This document shows positions 11,885 through 23,149 of a stretch of DNA of 64,000 nt, piece by piece. The position numbers and the translations under genes were made by a program. This DNA is from Prostheceraeus crozeri (taxonomy: Eukaryota; Platyhelminthes; Polycladida; Euryleptidae). The DNA lies in NCBI GenBank assembly GCA_907163375.1, contig CAJQUW010009023.1, positions 62,001 to 126,000 on the forward strand. Direction: 5' to 3'. Position 1 is the first letter of the stretch. Every line of letters begins with the position of its first letter. A model generated the notes under the pieces. The model did no database searches, was not told where the DNA came from, and saw nothing but the letters and a program-made list of their open reading frames with translations.

Positions 11885-12844
11885 TTTAATCCGCATTTAT
11901 AGGCCCGGTCACTAACTTGGCCGGTGTAGTTTCCGTCCAATCACCCAACTCTAGCCCTGCTTCAACCTCTGATTTCTCTCATTATAGGCCCGGTCACTTA
12001 CTTTTTGACATGCCAGTAGCCAAAACTTCTTTATTTCAACTCCGATCTACCTGAATTACCCATACAACCTCTCTCCAGTCCCAACCAAGTGACCGGTGTA
12101 GTTTCAGTCTAATCGCCCAACTCTAGCCCTGCTCCAAACTCTGATTTCTCTCATTATAGGCCCGGTCACTAACTTTTTGACATGCCAGTAGCCAAAACTT
12201 CTTTATTTCAACTCCGATCTACCTGAACTATCCATACAACCTCTCTCCAGTCCTAACCAAGTGACCGGTGTAGTTTCAGTCTAATCGCCCAACTCTAGCC
12301 CTGCTCCAAACTCTGATTTCTCTCATTATAGGCCCGGTCACTTACTTTTTGACATGCCAGTAGCCAAAACTTCTTTATTTCAACTCCGATCTACCTGAAC
12401 TACCCATACAACCTCTCTCCAGTCCCAACCAAGTGGCCGGCGTAGTTTCAGTCCAATCACCCAACTCTAGCCCTGCTTCAACCTCTGATTTCTCTCATTA
12501 TAGGCCCGGTCACTTACTTTTTGACATGCCAGTAGCCAAAACTTCTTTATTTCAACTCCGATCTACCTGAATTACCCATACAACCTCTCTCCAGTCCCAA
12601 CCAAGTGGCCGGCGTAGTTTCAGTCCAATCGCCCAACTCTAGCCCTGCTTCAACCTCTGATTTCTCTCATTATAGGCCCGGTCACTTACTTTTTGACATG
12701 CCAGTAGCCAAAACTTCTTTATTTCAACTCCGATCTACCTGAACTACCCATACAACCTCTCTCCAGTCCCAACCAAGTGGCCGGTGTAGTTTCAGTCCAA
12801 TCGCCCAACTCTAGCCCTGCTTCAACCTCTGATTTCTCTCATTA
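11885..12844 (+). repeat. 172-bp satellite array
   Basis: The marker ATTATAGG recurs at 11981, 12153, 12325, 12497 and 12669, giving an exact 172-bp period. There are five full monomers plus a shortened first one (about 11885-11980) that lacks the middle of the unit. Each monomer holds GGCCCGGTCACTTACTTTTT near its start and AACCAAGTGRCCGG near its end, so short inverted pieces (GGTCACTT/AAGTGACC) lie within each unit. Monomers are nearly identical, which implies recent homogenisation. Two more monomers lie at 14981-15346. Confidence 0.95.
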
Positions 12845-13545
12845 GGGGAGATTGGGGTGATCTGGCACCCTAACACTAAATTAGCTCTCATGACCAAACA
12901 ACGAATTTTTTTGCTATTCAAACATAATGACCCTTAATATTCAGGGAATTTCCAAACTTTATATAAAATTTTTTTTGATTGGGACTCCTTCCTCTTAAAA
13001 TATTCGTTTAAAAAAGTTACAAAAATGCCAATTCACGAAATGTGTGGGGTGAATTGACACTTCGATGGGGTGATTTGACACACCTCTAGTTTGTTCCCTA
13101 TAACTTGCCCCACGATGTACCGCTGTTACTATATTGTGAACTCGGGTATGTGCCGTTAGTCTCTGGATTGTGTGATTTGTGAAGACTTTTGATGGTGTAT
13201 TAGTATCTTGCATCTTCATTATGCTACTGTGGCTACTGCGTCTGGATTTACGATGTTTTAACAAAATTATGGCTACCGGCATCGTTGCTTCTTTTTTCAC
13301 TAATGTAGGAATTTTCAATAATTGTCTGTATATTTTTGAAATTTTAAGCCTACGAGTATTTAGAACATCTAGCATTATCCGTTTTCTGAAAAAATCTTCG
13401 TGAAATATTGAAATCCAAAAAAGTTATGGGTGCTGGCAGTTTTTCGAATTTTGGCTACCGGCACATTTTACAGTTAACCATTAGTAATGTTGCTAGTTAT
13501 GCTTTTTGAGTGGGATGAGCCTGAAGTTCAATACCTGAAGTGCAC
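12476..13545 (+). repeat. 1.07-kb direct duplication, copy A
   Basis: This block (two satellite monomers, then GGGGAGATTGGGGTGATCTG and about 700 bp of unique sequence) recurs at 14981-16051, offset 2505-2506 bp. By eye I find only a few differences, for example one T in the poly-T run near 12970 and single substitutions near 13427, 13471 and 13530. It encodes the same overlapping short frames in both copies. The unique part has GGGGTGATYTGRCAC-like motifs repeated at 12850 and 13070, as in some DNA transposon ends. Confidence 0.93.
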
Positions 13546-14399
13546 GTTTACTAACTCATACATTTTAGATAACGGATCATGATTCTTTTGTGTATTTTGC
13601 AAGTATATTTTGGTCCTTAATTCCTAACCTAACTACCCTCAAGGTGAGAAGGAACCACCCTCTCACGATCGGAGCTGCTGGCGAATTGAGTGCAGCATTA
13701 AACTTCCGTCTCATCCATCAGGTCGGTCCTTCTCGAATGGTTGATTCGATCAGGGTACCTGTTAGATTCACTGACTGTCGAAGTCGCTGCATTCAGCACT
13801 ACCCCCAGACAGGTCATCCGATCAAGGTAGGGGCGGAAAAGTCAGACTAATTTATTAAGGTGGCCAACTTAACTAGGGGACATCCTACTGCTATTGGCCT
13901 AGTCGGTGATGAATCTAAGCCCATGAGTTTTTCTTCCTCCGACTGCTTCGTTAGCGTTACTCTAACACATTCCCGCCAAAGACAACCACCCAGGAATGAT
14001 TCCCGGGGCCGAGGGTTGTCACGTCGAAGTAAGTCGAATCTGCTACCAGAAGCGACGCAGCGGCAGGGCTCTGTTGCCGCTGTGGAGGTTACTCCGTACG
14101 TATATTGCATCACCGACCTTGATTGAGATTTCATCATTTTATTGCATTGAAAATGCAAATCACTCATAAGCATGCATGTACTTACTCTTCAGTTAAAATA
14201 TAATTTGACAAATAGAAATGTTCACTATACAGACTGCAGCAAGTCAATGTGATAAACTGAATCTGTCTGTAGCTACGACTAAATTACTTATAAGTCAAGC
14301 CATGCTTCTATGAACAAATGAAACGCGAGAAACTTGGCCTAGGCATGTTGATTGGAAATGTGGTGATAAACAAAACATGTACGCACGGATCAAACTCAC
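13546..14399. other. Spacer between duplication copies; unidentified GC-richer segment
   Basis: The segment 13630-14110 is GC-richer than its surroundings and open in several frames on both strands (86 aa at 13590-13850, 88 aa at 13860-14126, 108 aa on the minus strand at 13847-14173). Nothing in them matches a family I know. I compared it mentally with ribosomal RNA and found no convincing match. It may be a remnant of a mobile element. Confidence 0.3.
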
Positions 14400-14728
14400 C
14401 TCATTTCTTCAGTTAATAGATTAAACAGCCGCTGGAAATTGCATCCTAATATCTCCAAATGTGTTATCACAACAGGAAGTCGCAACGATTCTCGCTGAAT
14501 CGCCTCTTTATCATGATAAACAAAGGTGTTGAATATTTCATTTACCGACAATAAAAGCAAAACTCTTCGCCCACTTTCAAGAAATATCAACAAAGATATT
14601 TTAAATTCCGACCTAGGAACTTGGAGGGGAATAGGATTAACGACTTTCACATATTTGTCGATGACATAATCACCTGCCTCATACCCATACCCGTGTATCG
14701 TGAAGGATGAAAGAGGAAATTTGATCAA
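14400..14728 (-). CDS. Probable host exon, product unidentified
   Basis: An uninterrupted minus-strand frame of about 110 codons ends at a near-perfect donor site: GAAATGAG followed by GTGAGTTT, with the exon's last base at 14400. The translated sequence looks like a folded, soluble protein: a hydrophobic stretch FKISLLIFLESGRRVLLLL (about residues 42-60), then LRLPVVITHLEIL (82-94) and FQRLFNLLTEEMR (98-110). The true 5' edge is uncertain. A pyrimidine tract near 14700-14720 is followed by AG options, so the exon may begin at about 14680. No other exon of this gene is evident nearby. I do not recognise the family. Confidence 0.5.
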
Positions 14729-14924
14729 CAGTCAAAATTGATAGAAACTTATAGAATTTTACAAGGTATATATTCAAGTGTTAAATCAAGTATTATTGGT
14801 CTGAAATTGAGTATTTTTATTTCAAAATAAAGGGTGATTTATTAATTTTTACGAAAGCCGACACTCGATATTTTCACATGCTCAGTATGCCTAAGTTTCT
14901 CCCTTTTTCATGCCACTTAGAGTT

Positions 14925-14980
14925 TCGAATTTCGGGGGGGGATGCATCCCCTGCATCCCCCCCCTTCGGTACGCCACTGG
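14925..14980. repeat. GC-rich hairpin next to duplication copy B
   Basis: GGGGGGGATGCATCCCCTGC is followed by a mirrored ATCCCCCCCC run and then TTCGGTACGCCACTGG. Read backwards, CCAGTGGCGTACC resembles terminal repeats of several DNA transposon families. It abuts the start of duplication copy B at 14981, so it may mark the boundary of an inserted element. No partner end was found. Confidence 0.5.
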
Positions 14981-16051
14981 CTTCAACCTCTGATTTCTCT
15001 CATTATAGGCCCGGTCACTTACTTTTTGACATGCCAGTAGCCAAAACTTCTTTATTTCAACTCCGATCTACCTGAATTACCCATACAACCTCTCTCCAGT
15101 CCCAACCAAGTGGCCGGCGTAGTTTCAGTCCAATCGCCCAACTCTAGCCCTGCTTCAACCTCTGATTTCTCTCATTATAGGCCCGGTCACTTACTTTTTG
15201 ACATGCCAGTAGCCAAAACTTCTTTATTTCAACTCCGATCTACCTGAACTACCCATACAACCTCTCTCCAGTCCCAACCAAGTGGCCGGTGTAGTTTCAG
15301 TCCAATCGCCCAACTCTAGCCCTGCTTCAACCTCTGATTTCTCTCATTAGGGGAGATTGGGGTGATCTGGCACCCTAACACTAAATTAGCTCTCATGACC
15401 AAACAACGAATTTTTTTGCTATTCAAACATAATGACCCTTAATATTCAGGGAATTTCCAAACTTTATATAAAATTTTTTTTTGATTGGGACTCCTTCCTC
15501 TTAAAATATTCGTTTAAAAAAGTTACAAAAATGCCAATTCACGAAATGTGTGGGGTGAATTGACACTTCGATGGGGTGATTTGACACACCTCTAGTTTGT
15601 TCCCTATAACTTGCCCCACGATGTACCGCTGTTACTATATTGTGAACTCGGGTATGTGCCGTTAGTCTCTGGATTGTGTGATTTGTGAAGACTTTTGATG
15701 GTGTATTAGTATCTTGCATCTTCATTATGCTACTGTGGCTACTGCGTCTGGATTTACGATGTTTTAACAAAATTATGGCTACCGGCATCGTTGCTTCTTT
15801 TTTCACTAATGTAGGAATTTTCAATAATTGTCTGTATATTTTTGAAATTTTAAGCCTACGAGTATTTAGAACATCTAGCATTATCCGTTTTCTGAAAAAA
15901 TCTTCGTGAAATATTGAAATCCAAAAAGGTTATGGGTGCTGGCAGTTTTTCGAATTTTGGCTACCGGCACATTTTGCAGTTAACCATTAGTAATGTTGCT
16001 AGTTATGCTTTTTGAGTGGGATGAGCCTGAACTTCAATACCTGAAGTGCAC
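14981..16051 (+). repeat. 1.07-kb direct duplication, copy B
   Basis: This is the second copy of 12476-13545. It starts within a satellite monomer at CTTCAACCTCTG, includes two monomers, then the same unique segment to TGAAGTGCAC. The sequences on either side differ from those of copy A. The near identity of the two copies implies that the duplication is young or that they are being converted. Confidence 0.93.
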
Positions 16052-18279
16052 AGTTACAGTTTGTACTGTTTGTGCATATTTACCTATCACTATCCGAATT
16101 TGTGCTCATTGTTATGGCAGTGCCTGTTGCAATATTCTTTTCCTGTTATCTGTCAGCTACAAAATGATCAAAATTACTGAATATGGCGAGAAATATCTAT
16201 CAGAAATTCGGAATGTGTCTCGACTCGCTGTCTTGCATTGATTCGTCTTCTGAGTTTTGAGAAATACAGTGATTGTTTTAGCGAAACATACTTGTTTCAC
16301 AGATGTAAGCGACTTAGATCTTTACTTAGATAACATAGAGCGCGCTGGATAATGCACCAGCTGATTCCCTCGTTCACTAATTACTAATTGCACATTTACT
16401 TGTATGTGATGTGTAGTATAGGCCTAATCTACAGGAGACATGACTCAGATATACTGATGTTTCTGATATACTGATATCTATACCCATGCCTATAGAGGTA
16501 CAGTACATGCATGTACATCAGACATGTAGCCCATTCGAAAAACAGTCACTAGCAATAAATTTCAGCTTTACGTTGATTAACGTGTCAGAAAATACTTGAG
16601 TCTTTTCCAAGACTTAGATTTTGCTGTTGAAGACTATTTCTTGTTCTAAGGAACGAAGCTATGATATTTAACATTTCTAAATTTATTTTGGGATACTGGT
16701 AATACAGTGCAGGCTGTCAAGTCGCCTCTTATTTTAATTGCTTGGCATTCAGATAAAAAAGCGGTTTGTTTCTTTTCCTAGACATTCTTTTACTATTCGT
16801 TTTTTCTAGACTGCTGTGAACTTTTCCTAATTTTTTCGTATTGAAAGATTCAAATTTCATGAAACGCCAGCCGAGTTGCCGTATATAGATGTGTATATTT
16901 TTAGACAGTCTCAAGTAAGGATTTTTTGCGTAAATCACTTCTACCAATTATGTAACAGAGCGTTTATCGTTTTTAAGAGATTGAGTCTCGCCACTCAATT
17001 CTGGAAATGGTTAATTGATCCAACTGCAAAACTGCTGCCTCAACCTCAAGGCCGAAAAGACGCTGAAATGATGTAGGCCTAGAATACCCAGACATCAAGA
17101 GATACATTCATCTCTGCTAGTAATGAATTAACATTTTCCTCGCAACAAGCTTTGGCCTACATGATATTTGCCTGAATCCCTTAGGCCTACAGTGTATATC
17201 ATTCGTTGCCTTGCTCAGTTTTTCACGCGCTCTCAAAAATATCGAAAGACATTAAGACAATGTTATAATTCGATAGTAGCCTAGAGGACTACCTCAGTAC
17301 CTAAGTGCTACAATAGCAATTAAATATATGTACAGTATAGAGGCATTTCGTACTTATCACTGTTGAACATTGTCCGGTAGCTGGTATAACACATCTTTAG
17401 GCTATCAGCAATTTTTCTGAAAAGAATAATTGATAAGGGAAAATTTCGATGCATCTCCTTATGGTCTTATAGTGGTTACCAATTACTCGTATACTCAGTG
17501 GTCACCTTAAAGCCAAAAGAACAAAACTCAAAATTTAATTCCGATGTTTATCGACAACCATAAGATTCACAACTTCAACCAAAAGAATTAGAATGAAAGG
17601 AGCGAGGCAGCACCTTCTATGCTTTTCAGGAATAAAATCTGTTAGTAGTCTATTTAGTATCCGAAAAAGTCACCTGACTTGTTTCACAATCCGAGAAGTT
17701 GTGTTTTATTTTCAGTCGATTTTATAAGCCTACTCCATCAATCAAGACACTCATCAAGAGGCGGAAGGTGTTAAGATAATAAATATGAGAATTGACACAC
17801 TTACTGAGAGACGAGAACTGGTTGAAGTGATAAAATGAAGGAGTTTGAAGATTACAATCGTTGATAAAGCCTTGAATAACTTGTTCGTGATCCACAAGCA
17901 AGTTATAGTCACAAATTGTGACATACTAACAAATGTCATTTCTAAACTAATTACATTTATGAGTTGGCAATTCTTCCCGAATATCCTAATTTATCAATCT
18001 CAGGATCCCGGTTACCGTTGCCGGGATACCAATGTCTCCTAAATTTTCTTAAATCCTGGGATCCCGGGATTGTGGTCACTATATTCGACAATGCTAGGCT
18101 TACTAGAAAATGCTTAAATTTTAAGCGTTTTTACACGTGTACCCATTTAACCAATCATTATTCGGTACCATCTTAAGCAGCACCAATTTAACCAAACTTC
18201 CTCTTTTACAAATTTAACCAGTTAAAATATTTTAACAGGTTGAACATTCCTGGTGACTGACTTCCTTTATTGAGAACGG
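16052..18279. other. Non-coding, nothing recognised
   Basis: Several chance frames of 60-72 residues, low-complexity AT tracts, and a short GGATCCCGG-rich patch near 18000-18070. No gene recognised. Confidence 0.4.
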
Positions 18280-19230
18280 GTACCAAAAGAGAATTTAGAC
18301 TGGCGCTGTCTTCCCCGACCTATCGGGGCTTACTCAACACATGGCAGAAAGGCCTTTTCTTAAACTTCAGCAGATGCTTACCCCCAAGGACTGTTGACAT
18401 CATTGAATGCTTCCTACAAAACCATCGCTTTCGGGTTTATTTGGAAGCAGACAGAAGCAGATAGAGGCGGCAAAAGAAAGGCATTGCTCAGGGATCAGTC
18501 TTAGCACCTACTCTCTTCAACATTTACATAAACTGAAAACCCTTTGTCAACGAGCAGAAAATTCGTCTATGCCGATGACATTTGTTGTACCCATCTAGCT
18601 CGAAAATTTGCAGATCTGAACGCCCTGCTGAATGATGACGTCTCTGATGTAGTTGACTTATGTACTCGATGAATGCTGCAACCAAGCCACGGAAAAGATT
18701 ATTTCTACCGTGTTTTACCTAGACAACTGTCAAAGTGGTCATCAATTTGACGTGCACATTAACATTTTTCGCATATCTCATGAACCTAAGCCTGCATACT
18801 TTAGATAGAACGTCATCCTACAATGAGCATCTGGCAAAGCTGAGCTATAAATGCTGACAAGAAATAATCTTCTGAAAATGATCGCTGGCTAGACCTGGGG
18901 CACTCATGCTTAATGTACTGCGTGAAACAGGACTGGCGTTGTGCTACTCAACAGCTGAACCTTGCTGTCCTGCTTGGAAAAACTCAACACATTGCAAAGT
19001 AGTAGATGTCCAACTAAATGAAATCATGCTGACTATATCCGGTGCCATCAAATCAATGAAAACTGACTGGCTTCCCACACTCGCCGATATTGCTTGCCTT
19101 GCCGAAACCAGTGCCAGATTCGAGGTTGGCTCGCCAGATGTAAGATCTACTCCTAGAATTTCTAAAATTAGGCTTGGTCGATTAAAATTAGGGTTAGTAC
19201 CAGGCGCGCCAGAACGCCAGACGTAAGTTC
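18280..19230 (+). mobile_element. LINE relic, Jockey-like reverse transcriptase
   Basis: Broken frames read as a non-LTR reverse transcriptase. LSSPTYRGLL and ECFLQNHRFRVYLE come first (18300-18460), then GIAQGSVLAPTLFNIYI (about 18485-18535, the conserved QGSVL motif), then a YADD-type YADDICC in another frame near 18570. The C-terminal region at 18906-19120 contains LALCYSTAE, VDVQLNE, ISGAI and WLPTLADI, which is characteristic of Jockey-like elements. At least two frame changes and several stops separate these pieces, so it is dead. A GAATTCAGGCTTGCCGAAACC-type phrase recurs near 19094 and 19280. Confidence 0.75.
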
Positions 19231-19784
19231 TCTTCCTTGAATTAATGAAGTTTATAATTCGCCTGAATTATGAATTCAGGCTTGCCGAAACCAGTGTCAG
19301 CCGCGCCAGACACGTGATCTATTTTTTAGAAATTCTGAAACTGTAGGCGCCAACTCAAATGTCTCTCAAATGTGCGCCTGAATCGTTGCGCATGAATCGC
19401 CTCGCCGGATCAAAAGCGCACCCGTCTACAGATTCCACTTCGGCTCAGAGGAGTTATTGCCGCGACAACCATAATTAATACGACTCTGCCGTTGTAATGC
19501 TCACTGACAACTATTTTGAGTGAAAGAACACATAGAACTAGTAAATGTAACTATTCAGCATCAAGAATAAAAGTCTCTGCTATAGATGCGATGAAACCTC
19601 TCATAAAGCCTATGTGTAGAAATTCTCCGACGGTATTAGGGATGAGAAAAGAGCAAGATATTAGAGCGCCACTGAGTTTTTTTAGACTGCATTTTAATCA
19701 GATATAATGACTCCGCACAATGTCGATCAACGCCACAACTGTGGTCAATGATATAAGTGTTTGACACTAGCGTGAAAAATATGT
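19231..19784. other. Non-coding, nothing recognised
   Basis: Contains the second copy of the CTTGCCGAAACCAGTG phrase and GCGCCAGA motifs, possibly a tail of the LINE; otherwise nothing recognised. Confidence 0.35.
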
Positions 19785-21292
19785 CAGGCGAACCTCTCTA
19801 TAACGACACCCATCGGGACTCGCTATAGAGAGGGCGTCATTGTAGAGAGGGATGCAAAAAATAAACAAATAACTACAAAAAAACAATAATGTTCAGTGCT
19901 AAGAAGTTTTTCACATCTACTGTCGTCATTTTATTTATTTTATGTTGGTATACAATGCTCGTTGATACCCAATTACTATTTTATTTAGATGTATATTCAT
20001 AAGCTGCCGGTATATTCCCAATATGTTTCCAAAAAGCAGAGATGAATTAATTAAAGAAAATTTGTATTTAACAGATTAAGTGATTCTTAAAAAAGGCTTT
20101 CAGTGCGCTTCTGCTTCATCACTTCCATCCGTTGTTTGGCGGTAACGTCATGGAACTTGTCACACAAAACCAACACTGCGGGATCATCAACATTTCTCGC
20201 AATGTATTGTCTCAGAATATTCAAGGCTTGGCGGGATTCTTAATTGGTGAATGATGGAATTTCAGGCTCCTCCACCAGCTCCTCTGGCTCAGCTTCAACC
20301 GGTTCAATTGCAGATACAGCTATCTTCTCCATGATCATGATGCCGTTTGTCTGCACCTCACACGTTGGTTCGCCGTCACGCAGTGGGTAAGACTGGCTCC
20401 GTCCTCCACTTCGCGTTGCTCGTACAAGTCTCACTATAGTCCTGCAAGTTCCTCACTGATGGGGTGCGGTTCTGCAGTCATCGCACTTGTAGATGTGAAC
20501 TTGTATCTTCCGCCCATCTTTCTCCAGCTTCTTATCCCAATCTTTCAACCATGTCTCATACATGGGCGCTGTCATCCATACCTTGCAATTGGCTTTATAG
20601 TCAACGGGAATCTTTGCATTCTTGAAGCAACGTGGGTTTACATATTTTCTTATGACAAGCAGTGTACACTGCTTACCTTTAGAAGCTAATGTTTTGTTGG
20701 GTAGAAGTCGCAAACTAGTCTCATCTAAGTTATAAACGTCATTACGATGGAACGCATCAATTGTAGCCTTCAGAATCTCCTGCTGCCAGTCGCTGATCAC
20801 CAGCATGTTGATCGCCCTAGCCTTGAACTGACTTGAAGGGGACCGAGTGTCTTCTGGAAAACTTCTCTAGCCATCCGTTGCTGGCTCATTAGTAAGTTGC
20901 TTTGCCTTCTCTTGCAGCAGCTGTCCAGTGACGGGAACGTTCTGACTTCGAACCTGTTTGAACCAAGACAGAAATGCCCTCTCTAGCTCTCTAGCTTATC
21001 GTATCTCACCGGCTTTATACTGCTTCGTTTAGTGTTGTCTCCGCACTCAATTGCCTTCTCAATTGAATCTTTTGCATTTAGAATGCCAAAGCGCTTAGTT
21101 AGCTCGAAACGACTCACATTTTCTGCAGTGGCGTCGATTATCTGTCTCTTGTCTTTCAGTGTCTGTCACGGCCACAGTGCTATGTCGCAGACGTAAGACA
21201 TCATCCAATGATGAAATTTCTCGCCTTTCTCCAAATCTCCAAACTAAGAGGTGTTACTATAAGGAAGGTGTTTTTATAAGGGAGGTGTTCCT
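19785..21292 (-). mobile_element. pogo/Tigger DNA transposon relic
   Basis: The left end starts CAGGCGAACCTCTCTATAAC followed by GACACCC, which is very close to the known pogo/Tigger terminal inverted repeat. A mirrored GAGAGGGCGTCATTGTAGAG lies just inside. The right end (about 21245-21292) has degenerate GGTGTTACTATAAGGAAGG repeats that could be the partner. The minus-strand transposase between them (about 20090-21210) is broken. The element is therefore non-functional and of some age. Confidence 0.8.
20090..21210 (-). pseudogene. pogo-type transposase, decayed
   Basis: Reading on the minus strand, the N-terminal HTH region has ENVSRFELTKRFGI near 21120-21080. A CENP-B-like segment with WFKQVRSQNVPVTGQLLQEK follows near 20960-20900. 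The DDE domain piece (20453-20806) has VYNLDETSLRLLPNKTLASK, where D of NLDET is the first catalytic residue, then NPRCFKNAKIPV and VWMTAPMYETWLKDWDKK. The second catalytic stretch after VHIYKCDDCRTAPHQ is close to the expected D.C.AH pattern. An acidic C-terminal tail rich in E and P (20240-20434) also fits the family. Stops and frame changes interrupt it. Confidence 0.8.
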
Positions 21293-21299
21293 ATCTTCA

Positions 21300-22267
21300 A
21301 GCTAAATTCGGTTTTTGTAACATAGGTAGTGAAATCAGATCCCAGAAGTCAACATGTCGGATGTTGTGGCATTATAGTGACTGCACCGATTCCTGTAAAA
21401 GCTCAGCCAACATCAAGATGACAGTCCAGCTGCCGTTATACCAGCATGTTGTTTGTCATTGTCGCTGCTGCTTCACTAATGCGATATCGCACGTCAGTCA
21501 GTTCTTGGAAATGGAAACATGAAACCTAAACCTTATCCTTCACATTGCCCAAAAGAAAAAAATCTCAAACCGGCTTGTTACTGTAAAGTGGCCATTTAAA
21601 AGTTAAATCTGCATGAGACTGATTCATCGCTGAGGGAGCTTTTTAAATTTTATAAATGGTCGGACTTCATCATGCCAGTGCGTTGGTGCAGCATCCTGTT
21701 GAAAGAGTTATTCAATTAGCCTGAAGCTAAAGGAGAAGTCAGCTTTGCAGCATTCAGAACACACATCTGCAGTGATTCTCCTTGAAATTCCACTGCCTGA
21801 TGTGGATGTTCCAAAATTTCACATCCTGATTTTATGACGACTCACTTTTCCGTTGATGCAAAGTGTGACCTCGTCACTGGATATGACACGTGAAAGAAAA
21901 TCTTCCCCTGCTTCCTTTTGAAAAACAAATTTTCGGAGCTCAAAACGCTTTTCTATGTATAGCCCCTTTGTTTATAGCCTGCCGCAGTTGAATCTGACAA
22001 GTTTGGCATGAGCTAGACTATCGTCTGTTTGCCGAGGTGCGCCTCCGGGGAGGTCATAAAGAACAATTGTAAATTTTGAAAAGAAAATTGTCCAACAACT
22101 GACGCTTTTGAAAAATGTGCTGTGCCTCAAAGTGAAGAACAACATAGCCGTCGTTACATGATGCATAAAACTCGTTAAGTGTTGTAGAACTGATTTCTAA
22201 AATCTGAGCTAACTCAATAGATAGATATAGTCTAATGAGATCGGATGAATCATTTTGAAACACCCTG
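21300..22267 (-). mobile_element. Mariner-like (DD41D type) transposon relic
   Basis: The element end at 22267 reads CAGGGTGTTTCAAAATGATT on the minus strand, a known style of mariner-like terminus. Inside, the minus strand encodes VISSDEVTLCINGKVSRHKI (about 21890-21830), carrying the first catalytic D, and LFQQDAAPTHWHDEVRPFI (about 21705-21650), carrying the second. The part holding the third D is not recognisable. The opposite terminal repeat was not found and may have been lost where the pogo element begins. Confidence 0.7.
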
Positions 22268-23149
22268 CTTCGAATTATAATATAAATTTTTTTCTGAGCA
22301 GAAGATTGTTTTTCATGCCATTTTCTGTTTAAGTGCGTTCAGAAATCTGTAGACCGATGTATTGGATATTCAAAACAGGTTTTTCCTTTAGAGTAGCACG
22401 GCATCAGTATTTGTTTGTCAGACAGCCGTTGTTCGTTTGGTCTATTAGTATTTTTGATCGAGTGGTGATCCTCCAAGATGAAATGCGGTTTAACAACTTC
22501 TAAGAAACTCCTTTTAAGTAAATATTGAAGTTACAAGAAGCCCGGAAGCCCTCAAAACTTTTCCAAGTTGCACTGGCATGCGCGCTGATTTCGAGGAACC
22601 TCTAAACCCATTCAAATTTTACATGAAAACTCTGTGGATGTAACTGATGCAAGCGTTGTACGACCGGGTGGAATTCCGATTTTCCGAAAAATTAATTCAT
22701 CTTTTATGTACTCGATCTCTTCTCCGAAAATCATAAGTGTTCAAGATACATGCAGATGTACATGCTTCAGTGGTCACTACTGATGATAATAATGTTTTTA
22801 TTCAAATTTTAGAACAAAACCTTACAAACATTCTTGTGAGTTTGTAGTTCTGACTGTTGGATAGCAATCGAAAGCTTTTTTGCGATAGACACAAGAATGA
22901 TGTCAACGTCATAGAGAAGTCCTGACTCTTTCCTACTCGAAATTGAAAAATGACTAGTCAGGGATCTTTCATGCATTCTTTTGATGGTCGTTAAAACGTG
23001 TCGACCGATCACAAATGACTTGTAAACGTCACAATTCTTCATCCCATACGCACGCATATGTCATGTGCAATATCCGAGTCATAGAATAATTAAACAAATT
23101 AGCCGAAACCAGAGAGTGATGCACAGGAAAAGTGTGGAAGAGATACAGT
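22268..23149. other. Non-coding, nothing recognised
   Basis: Only short chance frames; no clear repeats. Confidence 0.4.

Noticed and set aside
11885-12844. CRISPR array
   Set aside because: The 172-bp units have no spacers of unrelated sequence, and the host is an animal; it is a satellite.
12995-13375. 126-residue minus-strand frame, repeated identically at 15501-15881
   Set aside because: Its repetition is explained by the direct duplication. It overlaps an opposite-strand frame and has no family resemblance or exon signals.
13630-14110. Ribosomal RNA gene fragment
   Set aside because: The segment is GC-richer, but I could not line it up with conserved large- or small-subunit blocks.
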